Positions 47,797 through 56,561 of a stretch of DNA of 64,000 bases are shown here, one piece after another (positions within the stretch are counted from its first letter, which is position 1; each line of letters starts with the position of its first letter). Below the pieces are notes generated by a model that had not been told where the DNA came from, made no database searches, and was given only the letters and a program-made list of their open reading frames with translations. A program made the translations under genes and the position numbers. This DNA is from Hyphomicrobium methylovorum (GTDB taxonomy: Bacteria > Pseudomonadota > Alphaproteobacteria > Rhizobiales > Hyphomicrobiaceae), in assembly GCF_013626205.1 (NCBI RefSeq), contig NZ_QHJE01000001.1, positions 930,001-994,000 of the forward strand. Direction: 5' to 3'.

Positions 47797-48756
47797 TTAT
47801 TTTTCAGAAGGATGCCAAACTGAAACGAGACCGTCAAGACCGAGCGTAGAAATCGAGCGATCACGCGAGAAGAAATTTACCACATCGCCGGCCTGTGATC
47901 CAAACAGCAGGCTCGCGATATGTGCGCCACCCCAGCCGAATGAACCGGGGGCACTCGGCTTCCAATCGACAACCTTGGCGTTCTGATCGACATTTTTCAC
48001 GTCTTTCAGCCACTTAACCGCTTCATCCTCGCCGCCGAGTTCATCGATGAGCTTCGCCGCCATGGCCTCGCGGCCCGAGAAAACGCGGCCTTCCATCAGG
48101 CCCGGAACGTCTGCAACCTTGATCCCGCGACGGGTCTCAACGAGGCCCAGAAACCATTTGAAGCCGTCGCTGACCATGTTCTCGGCGACCTTACGGCCGG
48201 ACTCATCCAGCGGCTCGAAGGGGGACGGGCTTGCCTTCAACGGGCCGCTCTTCACTTCGTTGACCTTGACGCCGATCTTGTTGAGCAGCTCGACGAATTC
48301 CGGCCACTGCACGATCACGCCGACGGAGCCGGTGATCGTATTGCCTCGCGCGATGATATGATCCGTTGCCAAGCCGACGATGTATCCAGCGGAGGCCGCG
48401 ACCGTTCCGAACTGAGCGACGACCGGCTTCTTCGCCGAGATGTTGCGCAAGCCGTTGAACAGCGCTTCGCCGCCTGTGGTCGTGCCGCCGGGGCTATTCA
48501 CATAGAGAATGACCCCCGCAACGCTGTCGTCGTCGGCGATTTGCTTCAGCATTTTCAGCTGATCGCGGTCTTCGGTGATCGTGCCTTCAATCGCGATGCG
48601 CGCGATCTGCTTTTCACCAGCAAGCAACGCCAGCTTGTCGTTACCGAGCGTCAGCGCGCCAAGAGCGAGCACGACGGCTGCGACGCCTGCAGCTCGCCAG
48701 AGCGATACAGAGCGGCGGAGACGGCGGCGATCGAGAACTGTTTCTGTTTCGAGCAT
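47797..48756 (-). CDS. sppA: signal peptide peptidase SppA
   Basis: SppA degrades cleaved signal peptides in the inner membrane. The 319-residue protein has an N-terminal membrane helix (about 20-45) and the S49 protease domain. The catalytic Ser122 lies in GTVAASAGYIVG and the general-base Lys174 in SGPLKASPSP, giving the Ser-Lys dyad. LYVNSPGGTTTGGEAL and ITGSVGVI are conserved. This is the short form. It lies 34 bases upstream of ihfB in the same transcript. Confidence 0.92.
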   Translation of the reverse strand: MLETETVLDRRRLRRSVSLWRAAGVAAVVLALGALTLGNDKLALLAGEKQIARIAIEGTITEDRDQLKMLKQIADDDSVAGVILYVNSPGGTTTGGEALFNGLRNISAKKPVVAQFGTVAASAGYIVGLATDHIIARGNTITGSVGVIVQWPEFVELLNKIGVKVNEVKSGPLKASPSPFEPLDESGRKVAENMVSDGFKWFLGLVETRRGIKVADVPGLMEGRVFSGREAMAAKLIDELGGEDEAVKWLKDVKNVDQNAKVVDWKPSAPGSFGWGGAHIASLLFGSQAGDVVNFFSRDRSISTLGLDGLVSVWHPSEK

Positions 48757-48897
48757 AGGAGCGCCTTTCGATCAGCGAGCGGCTGCGGACAAATTTGCGG
48801 CGAGGGAGCGCCCCTCGAAACATTCAATCGTGGACGTTACCGGAACGATCCGGAGCGAGGCAACGGTATCGCACAGGTCGTCACTTCAGACAGTTAA

Positions 48898-48922
48898 GCG
48901 CCGGGCAAGGAATGCCCGGCGC
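48898..48922 (-). terminator. GC-rich hairpin after rpsA
   Basis: GCGCCGGGCA (48898-48907) pairs exactly with TGCCCGGCGC (48913-48922) around a 5-base loop. It lies between rpsA and sppA. In the rpsA direction it is followed only by TTAACTGT, so it may be a weak terminator or RNA stabiliser. Confidence 0.5.
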
Positions 48923-48952
48923 CTGTATTCTTCGTCTTAATCAAGCCGAGAC

Positions 48953-50674
48953 TTACTCGGTGCCGTCTTCAGCATCTTCGCGCTTCTTGATCGCGGCCTT
49001 GAAGATATCGCCGAGCGATGCGCCCGAATCCGACGAGCCGTACTGCGCCACAGCCTGCTTCTCTTCGGCAAGCTCGAGAGCCTTGACCGAAACAGAAATG
49101 CGGCGTGCCGCCTTATCGACCGAGATCACAGCCGCATCGACCTTATCGCCAACGTTGAAGCGTTCCGGACGCTGTTCCGAACGGTCACGCGAGAGATCGC
49201 CACGCTTCACGAACGACGTCAGTTCGCTATCGGCAATTCTAACTTCGATGCCAGCTTCGCTGACACTCGTGACCGTGCAGGTGACGGCGTCGCCCTTCTT
49301 GTACTTCGCCATCGCGTCGGCCGGGTCACCGGAGAGCTGCTTGATGCCGAGAGAGATGCGCTCCTTCGCGCCGTCGACATCGAGCACCATCGCTTTGACG
49401 GTGTCGCCCTTCTTGTAGTCCTTGATGACTTCGTCGCCTGCCTTCTGCCAATCGAGATCGGACAGATGCACCATGCCGTCGATGCCGTTGTCGAGACCGA
49501 TGAACAGACCGAATTCGGTGATGTTGCGGATCGGACCTTCGACGATCGAGCCCTTCGGATGAATGGTCAGGAAGCCATCCCACGGATTTTCCTGCGTCTG
49601 CTTCAGGCCAAGCGAAATGCGACGCTTCTGCGGGTCGACTTCGAGAACCTGAACTTCGACCTGCTGGCTCGTGGAGACAATCTTGCCAGGGTGCGTGTTC
49701 TTCTTGGTCCAGCTCATTTCCGAGACGTGGATCAAGCCTTCGACGCCCGGCTCCAGTTCGACGAACGCGCCGTAGTCAGCGATATTCGTCACGGTGCCGT
49801 TGACGCGACCGCCAACCGGATACTTCGCTTCGATCGATGACCACGGGTCAGACTGAAGCTGCTTCATTCCGAGCGAGATACGCTGCGTTTCCGGATTGAT
49901 GCGGATGATCTGCACCTTCACCGTATCGCCGACGTTGAGAATCTCCGATGGATGGTTCACGCGGCGCCATGCCATATCCGTGACGTGGAGCAAGCCGTCG
50001 ATGCCGCCGAGGTCGATGAACGCACCGTAATCGGTGATGTTCTTGACGAGACCTTCGATGATCTGGCCTTCCGCGAGACGTGCGACGATCTCGGTGCGCT
50101 GTTCGGCACGGCTCTCTTCGAGGACCGAGCGGCGCGAAACGACGATGTTACCGCGACGGCGATCCATCTTCAGGATCTGGAACGGCTGCTGCTGATGCAT
50201 CAGCGGGCCGATGTCGCGCACGGGGCGGATATCAACCTGGGAGCCCGGAAGGAACGCCACTGCACCGTCGAGATCGACAGTGAAGCCGCCCTTGACCTTG
50301 TTGAAGATGACGCCGGAAACCTTCTCGCCCTTTTCGTAGAGGCGTTCGAGGCGCGTCCAGCTTTCTTCGCGGCGAGCCTTGTCACGCGAAAGGACGGCTT
50401 CGCCCAGCGCGTTCTCGACGCGCTCAAGATAGACTTCAACGGTGTCGCCGACTTTGAGATCGCTCGGCTTACCGCCGACGCCGAACTCCTTCATCGCAAC
50501 GCGGCCTTCCATCTTCAGGCCAACGTCGATGATCGCCATATCCTTTTCGATGCCGACGATCTTGCCCTTAACGACTGAACCTTCGAACAGGTCATCCTTG
50601 GCAAGGCTTTCGGCGAGCAGCGCGGCAAAATCATCACGCGAGGGGTTCATCTCTCTTGAAACTTCGGCAGACAT
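48953..50674 (-). CDS. rpsA: 30S ribosomal protein S1
   Basis: S1 binds mRNA leaders on the 30S subunit and enables initiation. The 573-residue protein has six S1 repeats in tandem, with repeat motifs such as GKIVGIEKDMAIIDVGLKMEG, GLVKNITDYGAFIDLGGIDGL and GTVTNIADYGAFVELEPGVEGL. The ATG at 50674 (MSAEVSREMNPSRDD) with AAGGAG upstream is far better than upstream in-frame starts. S1 leaders are often autoregulated; a 250-base leader is present. Confidence 0.96.
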   Translation of the reverse strand: MSAEVSREMNPSRDDFAALLAESLAKDDLFEGSVVKGKIVGIEKDMAIIDVGLKMEGRVAMKEFGVGGKPSDLKVGDTVEVYLERVENALGEAVLSRDKARREESWTRLERLYEKGEKVSGVIFNKVKGGFTVDLDGAVAFLPGSQVDIRPVRDIGPLMHQQQPFQILKMDRRRGNIVVSRRSVLEESRAEQRTEIVARLAEGQIIEGLVKNITDYGAFIDLGGIDGLLHVTDMAWRRVNHPSEILNVGDTVKVQIIRINPETQRISLGMKQLQSDPWSSIEAKYPVGGRVNGTVTNIADYGAFVELEPGVEGLIHVSEMSWTKKNTHPGKIVSTSQQVEVQVLEVDPQKRRISLGLKQTQENPWDGFLTIHPKGSIVEGPIRNITEFGLFIGLDNGIDGMVHLSDLDWQKAGDEVIKDYKKGDTVKAMVLDVDGAKERISLGIKQLSGDPADAMAKYKKGDAVTCTVTSVSEAGIEVRIADSELTSFVKRGDLSRDRSEQRPERFNVGDKVDAAVISVDKAARRISVSVKALELAEEKQAVAQYGSSDSGASLGDIFKAAIKKREDAEDGTE

Positions 50675-51077
50675 TCGTTCTCCTTTGAAAGCGTTAATGC
50701 CCGTGCCGCGGACGGCCGGGACGACAGAGGTTGAAATGATGGAAGCGCCGACAGACGGACACGCGCTAAAGCGATGCCGAGCCTCGGGCACTGTGATTTC
50801 GGATGTTTGATGCCACCGCGATGGGTAAAATACCCTTCCGGTCAAAATTCAGAGCCTCTATCGAGACTCGAACCGGCTGATCTTCCTCATGACCAATCCG
50901 GCGATGGCGTCGAATGCCGGGGATATAACCGAGGGTTGATCGGCTTGCAAGGCCCACGAGCCGCTTCAGCGACGGATGAACTGGGCCAAACTGTTAAGCG
51001 GAGGGCCACTGCTTGCCAATACATGCGGGCCCCTTAAAGGCTAGAACCTCAATAACTGCATCCTAGGAGCATATGTT
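50675..51077. other. rpsA leader and divergent promoter region, no gene seen
   Basis: These 403 bases separate divergent rpsA and the cytochrome b561 gene. The rpsA promoter (50923-50950) leaves a leader of about 240 bases, long enough for S1 autoregulation. A small GC-rich hairpin (CCGAG/CTCGG) lies near 50778-50788. I do not see a convincing ORF. Confidence 0.5.
50923..50950 (-). promoter_or_regulatory. probable sigma-70 promoter of rpsA
   Basis: On the minus strand TTGCAA (50945-50950) and TTATAT (50923-50928) form -35 and -10 boxes with a 16-base spacer, about 250 bases upstream of the rpsA start. Confidence 0.6.
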
Positions 51078-51665
51078 TTGGACCCGACATACCCTGCCGG
51101 CGCTGCCGCAATCGAAAAGGCACCGCTCGGCACCGACCAGGATCGCTACGACCGTGTTTCCGTCCTGTTCCACTGGGCGACTGCCTTCCTAATCGTGGCA
51201 TTGTTTCTGACGGCGCAGGCCTGGGGCTTCCTGGAGCGTGAGAACCGAGGACCGCTGAAGTACACGCATCACACGCTCGGCGTGCTGTTGACGGCCGTCA
51301 TCATCGGGCGGCTGGCGTGGCGCACGTTTTACGGCCGGGCGTTGGCGGCGGCGAACACCGGCTGGACTCGGATTGCCGCAAAGGCGACCCACCACTCTCT
51401 CTATTTGCTCATCGTCGTGCAATTGGTGCTCGGCTTTCTGGCGGCTTGGTCCGGACGGCGAGCGATGGTCAGCTTCTTCGGATTGGAGATCCCCTCGCCG
51501 TTCGAACCGTTCACGCGCGACCAACATCATTTGCTTGGCGAGGTGCACGGCTGGGTTGGGTGGACCATCATTATCCTGGCGCTCGGTCACGCCATTGCGG
51601 CGCTCGTCCACCACTACGTTCTCCGCGACAACCTTATGACTCGGATGTCTACAAGACGCGTCTAA
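51078..51665 (+). CDS. cytochrome b561 family membrane protein
   Basis: The 195-residue protein has four membrane helices with paired histidines suited to two b-type hemes: His32, His64/65, His105/106, His157 and His171. Sequence features include FHWATAFLIVALFLTAQAWG, YTHHTLGVLLTAVIIGRLAW, GEVHGWVGWTIIILALGHAIAAL and the terminal HH. It belongs to the bacterial cytochrome b561 group that moves electrons between quinol and periplasmic acceptors such as superoxide or iron. Start TTG 51078 has AGGAG 9 bases upstream. It lies between divergent rpsA and the cmk-aroA pair. Confidence 0.82.
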   Translation: MDPTYPAGAAAIEKAPLGTDQDRYDRVSVLFHWATAFLIVALFLTAQAWGFLERENRGPLKYTHHTLGVLLTAVIIGRLAWRTFYGRALAAANTGWTRIAAKATHHSLYLLIVVQLVLGFLAAWSGRRAMVSFFGLEIPSPFEPFTRDQHHLLGEVHGWVGWTIIILALGHAIAALVHHYVLRDNLMTRMSTRRV

Positions 51666-51892
51666 CGCTATAGTCCCGAATGCAGCATCCTCGCAGCGAG
51701 ACCCCGCGATGGGTCTCGCGATCTGCGCTGCCACGTAACTTGCAACGTCGCGTTTGTGATTTTCCGTGCAAAACATCGCTTGTGCGAACACAACACGCAT
51801 GCACGCATGTGCCTTCAAAAGTGACGACGAATCTGCGGAACTAGATTATCTCGTCCACGTTTCTCGCAAGGCTGATTCAGGGAGGCCACCTA

Positions 51893-52156
51893 ATGCCGAA
51901 GATCGCAATGACGGCGGCGGCGTTTTTTATTCTTTCTACAGGTTCCGCGTTTGCGGTTAGCGATGCAGTCAAGAAGGCATGCACTTCTGACTACGCCGCG
52001 TATTGCAGCAAATACAAAGTGGGCACCGCTCCCTTGCGCACATGTATGCGCGCGCACCGCAAAATGTTGACTGATGACTGCGTTCAGGCGCTCGGCAAAT
52101 CGAGCGAGGTGACTGCAGAAGACATTCGGACGTACAAGCGCGAAACAGGAAAATAG
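51893..52156 (+). CDS. small secreted Cys-rich protein
   Basis: The 87-residue product has a signal peptide (MPKIAMTAAAFFILSTGSAFA) and a mature 66-residue domain with four cysteines (30, 38, 51, 63). They are spaced as in CTSDYAAYC then LRTCMRAHRKMLTDDC. The order C-x7-C-x12-C-x11-C resembles the cysteine-rich repeats found in small periplasmic proteins of Hyphomicrobiales. Two disulfides are likely. GGGAGG is placed 6 bases before the ATG. Function is unknown. Confidence 0.8.
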   Translation: MPKIAMTAAAFFILSTGSAFAVSDAVKKACTSDYAAYCSKYKVGTAPLRTCMRAHRKMLTDDCVQALGKSSEVTAEDIRTYKRETGK

Positions 52157-52166
52157 TGCTGACGTT

Positions 52167-52808
52167 TTAGCTCCGGCGGCGCGCGTGTTCTATCAAGAGC
52201 AGCGCCGCCGCGAACGCCTGATCGGCATCGAGCGTGGTTGTATCCAAAAATAGTGCGCCGGCCGCCTGCTCCAGCGGAGCAATGTTTCGTTCCTTGTCGC
52301 GACTGTCTCGACGGCGCAAGTCTTCCAGAACTTTCTCAAAGGCGATCGTCTCGCCGCGCGATTCATGTTCCATGTGACGACGCGTGGCGCGCGCCTCATC
52401 AGATGCCGTCACGAAGATTTTTATGTCGGCGTCGGGGCAAACAACGGTGCCAATATCGCGCCCATCGAGAACGGCGCCGCCGTCGGCGCGAGCGAATGAC
52501 CGCTGATATTCAAGTAACGCTGCTCGCACCTGAGGAATTTTTGCGACGATTGAGGCGGCGTCTCCAGCGAGGGGGCCGCGTAACGCCGGATCATCCAGCG
52601 ATTGCGCATCCAGCTTACTGGCGGCGTTCAGGGCACTTGCTGGATCGTCGAGCGCGTCGCCCGCTGCAGCGACATCGCGGGCAACGGCGCGATACAGCAA
52701 TCCGGTATCCAAGTATGCCATGCCAAAATGCGCGGCCAGGCGCTTCGCCAGCGTTCCTTTTCCGGATGCGGCGGGGCCGTCTATGGCGATGATCGTGCTT
52801 GTCCTCAT
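52167..52808 (-). CDS. cmk: cytidylate kinase
   Basis: Cmk phosphorylates CMP and dCMP. The 213-residue protein has the P-loop [19 protein letters not shown], then [12 protein letters not shown], then [18 protein letters not shown] and [13 protein letters not shown]. It starts ATG 52808, overlapping the aroA stop by 4 bases (ATGA), so translation is coupled. In related genomes rpsA usually follows; here two plus-strand genes intervene. Confidence 0.95.
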   Translation of the reverse strand: MRTSTIIAIDGPAASGKGTLAKRLAAHFGMAYLDTGLLYRAVARDVAAAGDALDDPASALNAASKLDAQSLDDPALRGPLAGDAASIVAKIPQVRAALLEYQRSFARADGGAVLDGRDIGTVVCPDADIKIFVTASDEARATRRHMEHESRGETIAFEKVLEDLRRRDSRDKERNIAPLEQAAGALFLDTTTLDADQAFAAALLLIEHARRRS

Positions 52809-54145
52809 TGGGCGCGCGGTTCTTCAAATTTGACGCCGAGGTTTTCCAACAACCCGCGGAATTCGGGAAAGCTCGTGGCGATCATCTCCGTATCGTCGAC
52901 GACGATCGGCTTCTCGCTTGCGAGCCCTGCCGTCAGGAACGACATCGCAATCCGGTGATCGAGGTGCGTCGCCACCAGCCCGCCGCCCGGCACGCGTCCC
53001 TCCCCTTCGACGATCAGGGTATCGCCCGAGACACGAGCTTTGATGCCATTCGCGGCAAGGCCCGTTGCCGTGGCCGCAAGACGATCGCTTTCCTTCACCT
53101 TCAACTCGGCGAGGCCATCCATGCGCGTCGGTCCGTGCGCGAAGGCAGCGATTGCGGCGAGCACCGGATATTCGTCAATCATCGACGGCGCGCGTTCGGC
53201 TGGCACATCGACACCCTTCAGCTTCGATGCGCGGATGCGAATGTCGGCCACCGGCTCGCCGCCTGCGTCACGCTCATTCAGGAACGTGACGTTTCCGCCC
53301 ATTTCCTGAAGCGTCAGATACAGACCCGTGCGCGTCGGATTGATGAGCACGCCCTCGATCGTTAGATCAGATCCTGGAACGATTAGCGCGGCGGCTGCCA
53401 AAAACGCTGCTGACGACGGATCGCTCGGCACGTCGATGTCGCGGCCCGAGAGTTCAGCGTCGCCGCGGATCGTGATGTGGCGCGTGCCGTCTTTATCGAC
53501 GATGCGGACGTCCGCTCCGAAATGGCGAAGCATCCGCTCGGTGTGATCGCGCGTCGCCTCATGTTCGATGACCGTCGTCTCGCCCGCCGCGTGAAGACCC
53601 GCGAGAAGGACGGCGCTTTTCACCTGAGCGGACGGCACCGGCAGCGGATAGATGATCGGCACGAGCTCGTTGGTGCCGCGGAGCGTCAGCGGCAACGTCT
53701 CTTTGCCTGTTTCGACAACGTCGAGCCCCATCTGCATCAGCGGCGCAAGGACGCGGCGCATAGGTCTGCGCGAAAGCGATGGATCGCCCGTCATCTCGAC
53801 GGTCATCGGGTGACCAGCGATGACGCCCATCATCAGGCGCGCGCCCGTACCGGAGTTTCCGAAGTCGAGCGGCTCAGCGCACTGGCGCAGACCGCCAGGA
53901 CCGCGACCTTTGATCTCCCAGACGTCGCCTCGCTTTTCGACGCTCGCGCCCAGCGCGGCAACGGCGCGGCCGGTATTGATTACGTCTTCCGCCTCCAGGA
54001 GGCCACGAACCCGCGTTGTACCGGTCGCGAGAGCGCCGAAGATCAGCGCACGATGCGAGATCGATTTATCCCCGGGAATGCGGATCCGGCCCAGAAGCGG
54101 GGGCGCGCGATTAGCCGCGAGTGGTTTCGCAGTGGACGATGTCAC
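52805..54145 (-). CDS. aroA: 3-phosphoshikimate 1-carboxyvinyltransferase (class II EPSP synthase)
   Basis: AroA joins shikimate-3-phosphate and phosphoenolpyruvate on the way to chorismate. The 446-residue protein has [67 protein letters not shown] and [19 protein letters not shown]. These are class II features, as in the Agrobacterium CP4 enzyme. At the site where CP4 has Ala100 (NAATG) this one has Gly99 (NSGTG). The GTG at 54145 is the most family-like start; a TTG at 54199 is also in frame. Confidence 0.93.
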   Translation of the reverse strand: MTSSTAKPLAANRAPPLLGRIRIPGDKSISHRALIFGALATGTTRVRGLLEAEDVINTGRAVAALGASVEKRGDVWEIKGRGPGGLRQCAEPLDFGNSGTGARLMMGVIAGHPMTVEMTGDPSLSRRPMRRVLAPLMQMGLDVVETGKETLPLTLRGTNELVPIIYPLPVPSAQVKSAVLLAGLHAAGETTVIEHEATRDHTERMLRHFGADVRIVDKDGTRHITIRGDAELSGRDIDVPSDPSSAAFLAAAALIVPGSDLTIEGVLINPTRTGLYLTLQEMGGNVTFLNERDAGGEPVADIRIRASKLKGVDVPAERAPSMIDEYPVLAAIAAFAHGPTRMDGLAELKVKESDRLAATATGLAANGIKARVSGDTLIVEGEGRVPGGGLVATHLDHRIAMSFLTAGLASEKPIVVDDTEMIATSFPEFRGLLENLGVKFEEPRAQ

Positions 54146-54360
54146 GTTCAATAATCCAGGCTCATCGAAGATCGGAGGGCGATCTTTGCATGTTTTCAAG
54201 CGGGAGATAGAGGCCCGCCCGCGGCCAGCATGTCAACGCCGATGTCCCCGGCCATCTCGGCGCGCTTGACGCATTCGGGCGGCGGCAGAGCTTTTCATTT
54301 TGACAGTCCCCGGCACCTATGGCAGACGGCTTCTTTATTCCGAAGTATCCGAGGCTATCT

Positions 54361-54741
54361 ATGGCGACCAAGCAAGCGCGCGGGACGAAGCGTACCTGCC
54401 AGAGCTGCGACGAGCGGTTCTACGATCTCGACCGCACTCCGATCACCTGCCCGTTCTGCAACAGCGTTTACGTGATCGCTTCTTCACCAGCCGCACTTGC
54501 AGCTCTGCAAGCGGAACAGCGGGATCAAGCCGCGAAAAAGGCCAAAAAGGCGTCCCAGAACGACGACGCTGACGGCGAATTGCCGACAGTGGAAGGCGAA
54601 GAGGCGCTGGTGGACGTCGAGGCCGACGATTCGGGCAATGGCGATGACGACGAGACCTTCCTGGAAGAAGAAGAGGAAGAAGGAGGCGATGTCTCCAACA
54701 TCATTGGCGGTCCGGCCGGTGAGGGCGACGAGGAGTCCTGA
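54361..54741 (+). CDS. FYDLN-acid domain protein (TIGR02300 family)
   Basis: The 126-residue protein begins with a zinc-ribbon-like segment: KRTCQSCDERFYDLDRTPITCPFCNSVY, with four cysteines in two CxxC pairs. An Ala/Lys-rich helix and a very acidic tail (a run of Glu and Asp) follow. This is the alphaproteobacterial FYDLN-acid family with no known function. The ATG at 54361 gives the usual family start; an earlier ATG at 54319 would add 14 residues. It is divergent from aroA and precedes tRNA-Ala. Confidence 0.87.
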   Translation: MATKQARGTKRTCQSCDERFYDLDRTPITCPFCNSVYVIASSPAALAALQAEQRDQAAKKAKKASQNDDADGELPTVEGEEALVDVEADDSGNGDDDETFLEEEEEEGGDVSNIIGGPAGEGDEES

Positions 54742-54838
54742 TTTTCACCGCCACAACGTTCTTGCAGTTTTCGCTCGAACGACTTAATCAGGCGGACTTC
54801 CGCGGTGGCCAGCCTTGGCCCCGCGTTCCCAAAGGTTC

Positions 54839-54914
<76 letters not shown>

Positions 54915-55381
54915 ATCAACGCCTAAGTCTTTGATATCTTAGACTAGGCAATGTTGTCGGATGCTTATGCCCGGCCGTTGGTCAAACCGACGATATGCAT
55001 GAGGCATGAAATCAGTCTCTGAAATGCTGCATCTCTAGCGCCGCTGCCGCACCTGGAACGACTGTCGCCACACTCTTGCTCGCCTCGTCTCCGTCATCGC
55101 TCGACGCTTCTTCAAGCGCTCGTTGAAAACAGTGAGCCCGCAGAGTTCGACGCCACAGCCTCAGCAGGAAACGGCTCGAGTGATGGTGCCGTCGACTTTC
55201 GATCTTGTCTGCAATCTCAATCGTGCCGGCCGCGTCGCCGTGAAGCGAGTGCTGGCTATTCTTTATTGCGAGCCATCTCTCAAACCCTAGTCTCCACCAA
55301 CTCTCCACATTGCCTCGACGGTCAGCCGACCCGCTACGCCCAAGTGCAGCTGGGGAATTGCATGGCTAGAAGGATACTCCA
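54915..55381. other. 467-base gap after tRNA-Ala, no supported gene
   Basis: I see no convincing coding frame. A 98-codon minus-strand frame from a GTG has no family resemblance or ribosome-binding site. A tRNA 3' end is a common insertion point for genomic islands, so remnants of such an element could lie here, but no integrase or repeat is visible. Confidence 0.45.
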
Positions 55382-56554
55382 ATGCGCGCAGCCGTCCTCT
55401 TAGTACTGACGGCGGTGTTGTCCGTCCCTTTCACGATGGCAGCGGCCGAGACCAGCGAGGCACCACCGGTGGTGAGCGCGATGATCCTCGAAGCACGTCG
55501 GGTGCCGGTCATCAGCGATCTCCCCGGACGGATCGCCGCGACGCGCAGGGCGCACGTGCGCGCCCAGGTTTCAGGCGTTCTGCAGGAGCGCGTTTTTGAG
55601 CAAGGGGCGCTCGTCAAAGAAGGCGAGGTTCTCTACCGGATCGATCCGAAGATCTTTCGCGTGCGGGTCGCCAGTGCCGAGGCGATGCTGTTGAGAGCAA
55701 AAGCCGTACAAGCCAACGCCCATCAACATCACCAAAGGCAGAAAGAGCTGAAGGCGCGCGCTGTGTCGAGCGCGGCGAACCTCGACGCCGCCGCCGCGGC
55801 CGCCGCGCAAGCCGACGCAGATGTGGCGCTCGCCGAAGCAGGCCTGGAGGAGGCGAAGATCAACTTGGGGTACACGGAAATCCGTGCGCCGATCACGGGG
55901 ATCATAGGAGGGGCGCTCGTTACCGAGGGCAGCCTCGTCAGCGCGACCGATGCCGACCAGAATCTCGCGCTCATTCAGCAGATCGATCCGGTATACGCTG
56001 ACTTCACGCAATCTTCCGCGGAGTTGCTCGCTCTTAAGCGCGCCGTCGCTGAGGGCCGCTTGGAGAGCCCGGCTGCCGGACAGGCACGCGTCAACCTCGT
56101 GTTCGATGATGGATCGGTTTATGCGCGACCCGGCAAACTGCTCTTTGCGAGCGCCAACGTTGATGAAACGACAGGTCAGGTGACGCTGCGCGCCGAGTTC
56201 CCGAACCCGCACGGTAATCTCCTGCCCGGCTTATATGTCCGCGCTCGCATTGAGCAGGCTGTGCGCGACAACACGATCACCATACCGCAGCGATCCGTCA
56301 TTCGAACACAAGACGGAACGGCTCAGGTCTACGTCATATCGGCCGACGACACTGTCGAGGCGCGCACAGTCCGGCTGGGAGCGGCGGTGGATGGCGAATG
56401 GATCGTCGATGCAGGACTCCGGACTGGCGAACGGATTGTCGTTGACGGCGTGCAGAAGGTGCAGCCGGGAGGAAAGGTCGTGGCCGAACCCTGGAAGCCG
56501 ATCAATGGTTCGGCGTCTGCGTTCGACAGCAACCCAACACCGGTCGTGAGATAG
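55382..56554 (+). CDS. RND efflux periplasmic adaptor (HlyD/AcrA family)
   Basis: The 390-residue adaptor joins the inner-membrane RND pump to an outer-membrane channel. It has a signal peptide ([20 protein letters not shown]), a lipoyl half-motif ([32 protein letters not shown]) and an alpha-hairpin rich in Ala and Glu. The second lipoyl half ([25 protein letters not shown]) and beta-barrel and membrane-proximal domains follow. No lipobox Cys is present, so it is not a lipoprotein like E. coli AcrA. AAGGAT precedes the ATG. The pump gene starts 7 bases after its stop. Confidence 0.92.
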   Translation: MRAAVLLVLTAVLSVPFTMAAAETSEAPPVVSAMILEARRVPVISDLPGRIAATRRAHVRAQVSGVLQERVFEQGALVKEGEVLYRIDPKIFRVRVASAEAMLLRAKAVQANAHQHHQRQKELKARAVSSAANLDAAAAAAAQADADVALAEAGLEEAKINLGYTEIRAPITGIIGGALVTEGSLVSATDADQNLALIQQIDPVYADFTQSSAELLALKRAVAEGRLESPAAGQARVNLVFDDGSVYARPGKLLFASANVDETTGQVTLRAEFPNPHGNLLPGLYVRARIEQAVRDNTITIPQRSVIRTQDGTAQVYVISADDTVEARTVRLGAAVDGEWIVDAGLRTGERIVVDGVQKVQPGGKVVAEPWKPINGSASAFDSNPTPVVR

Positions 56555-56561
56555 AACGTCC

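Noticed and set aside
55012..55308. 98-codon minus-strand frame after tRNA-Ala
   Set aside because: It begins with GTG, has no ribosome-binding site and resembles no family; its composition is not typical of the neighbouring genes.
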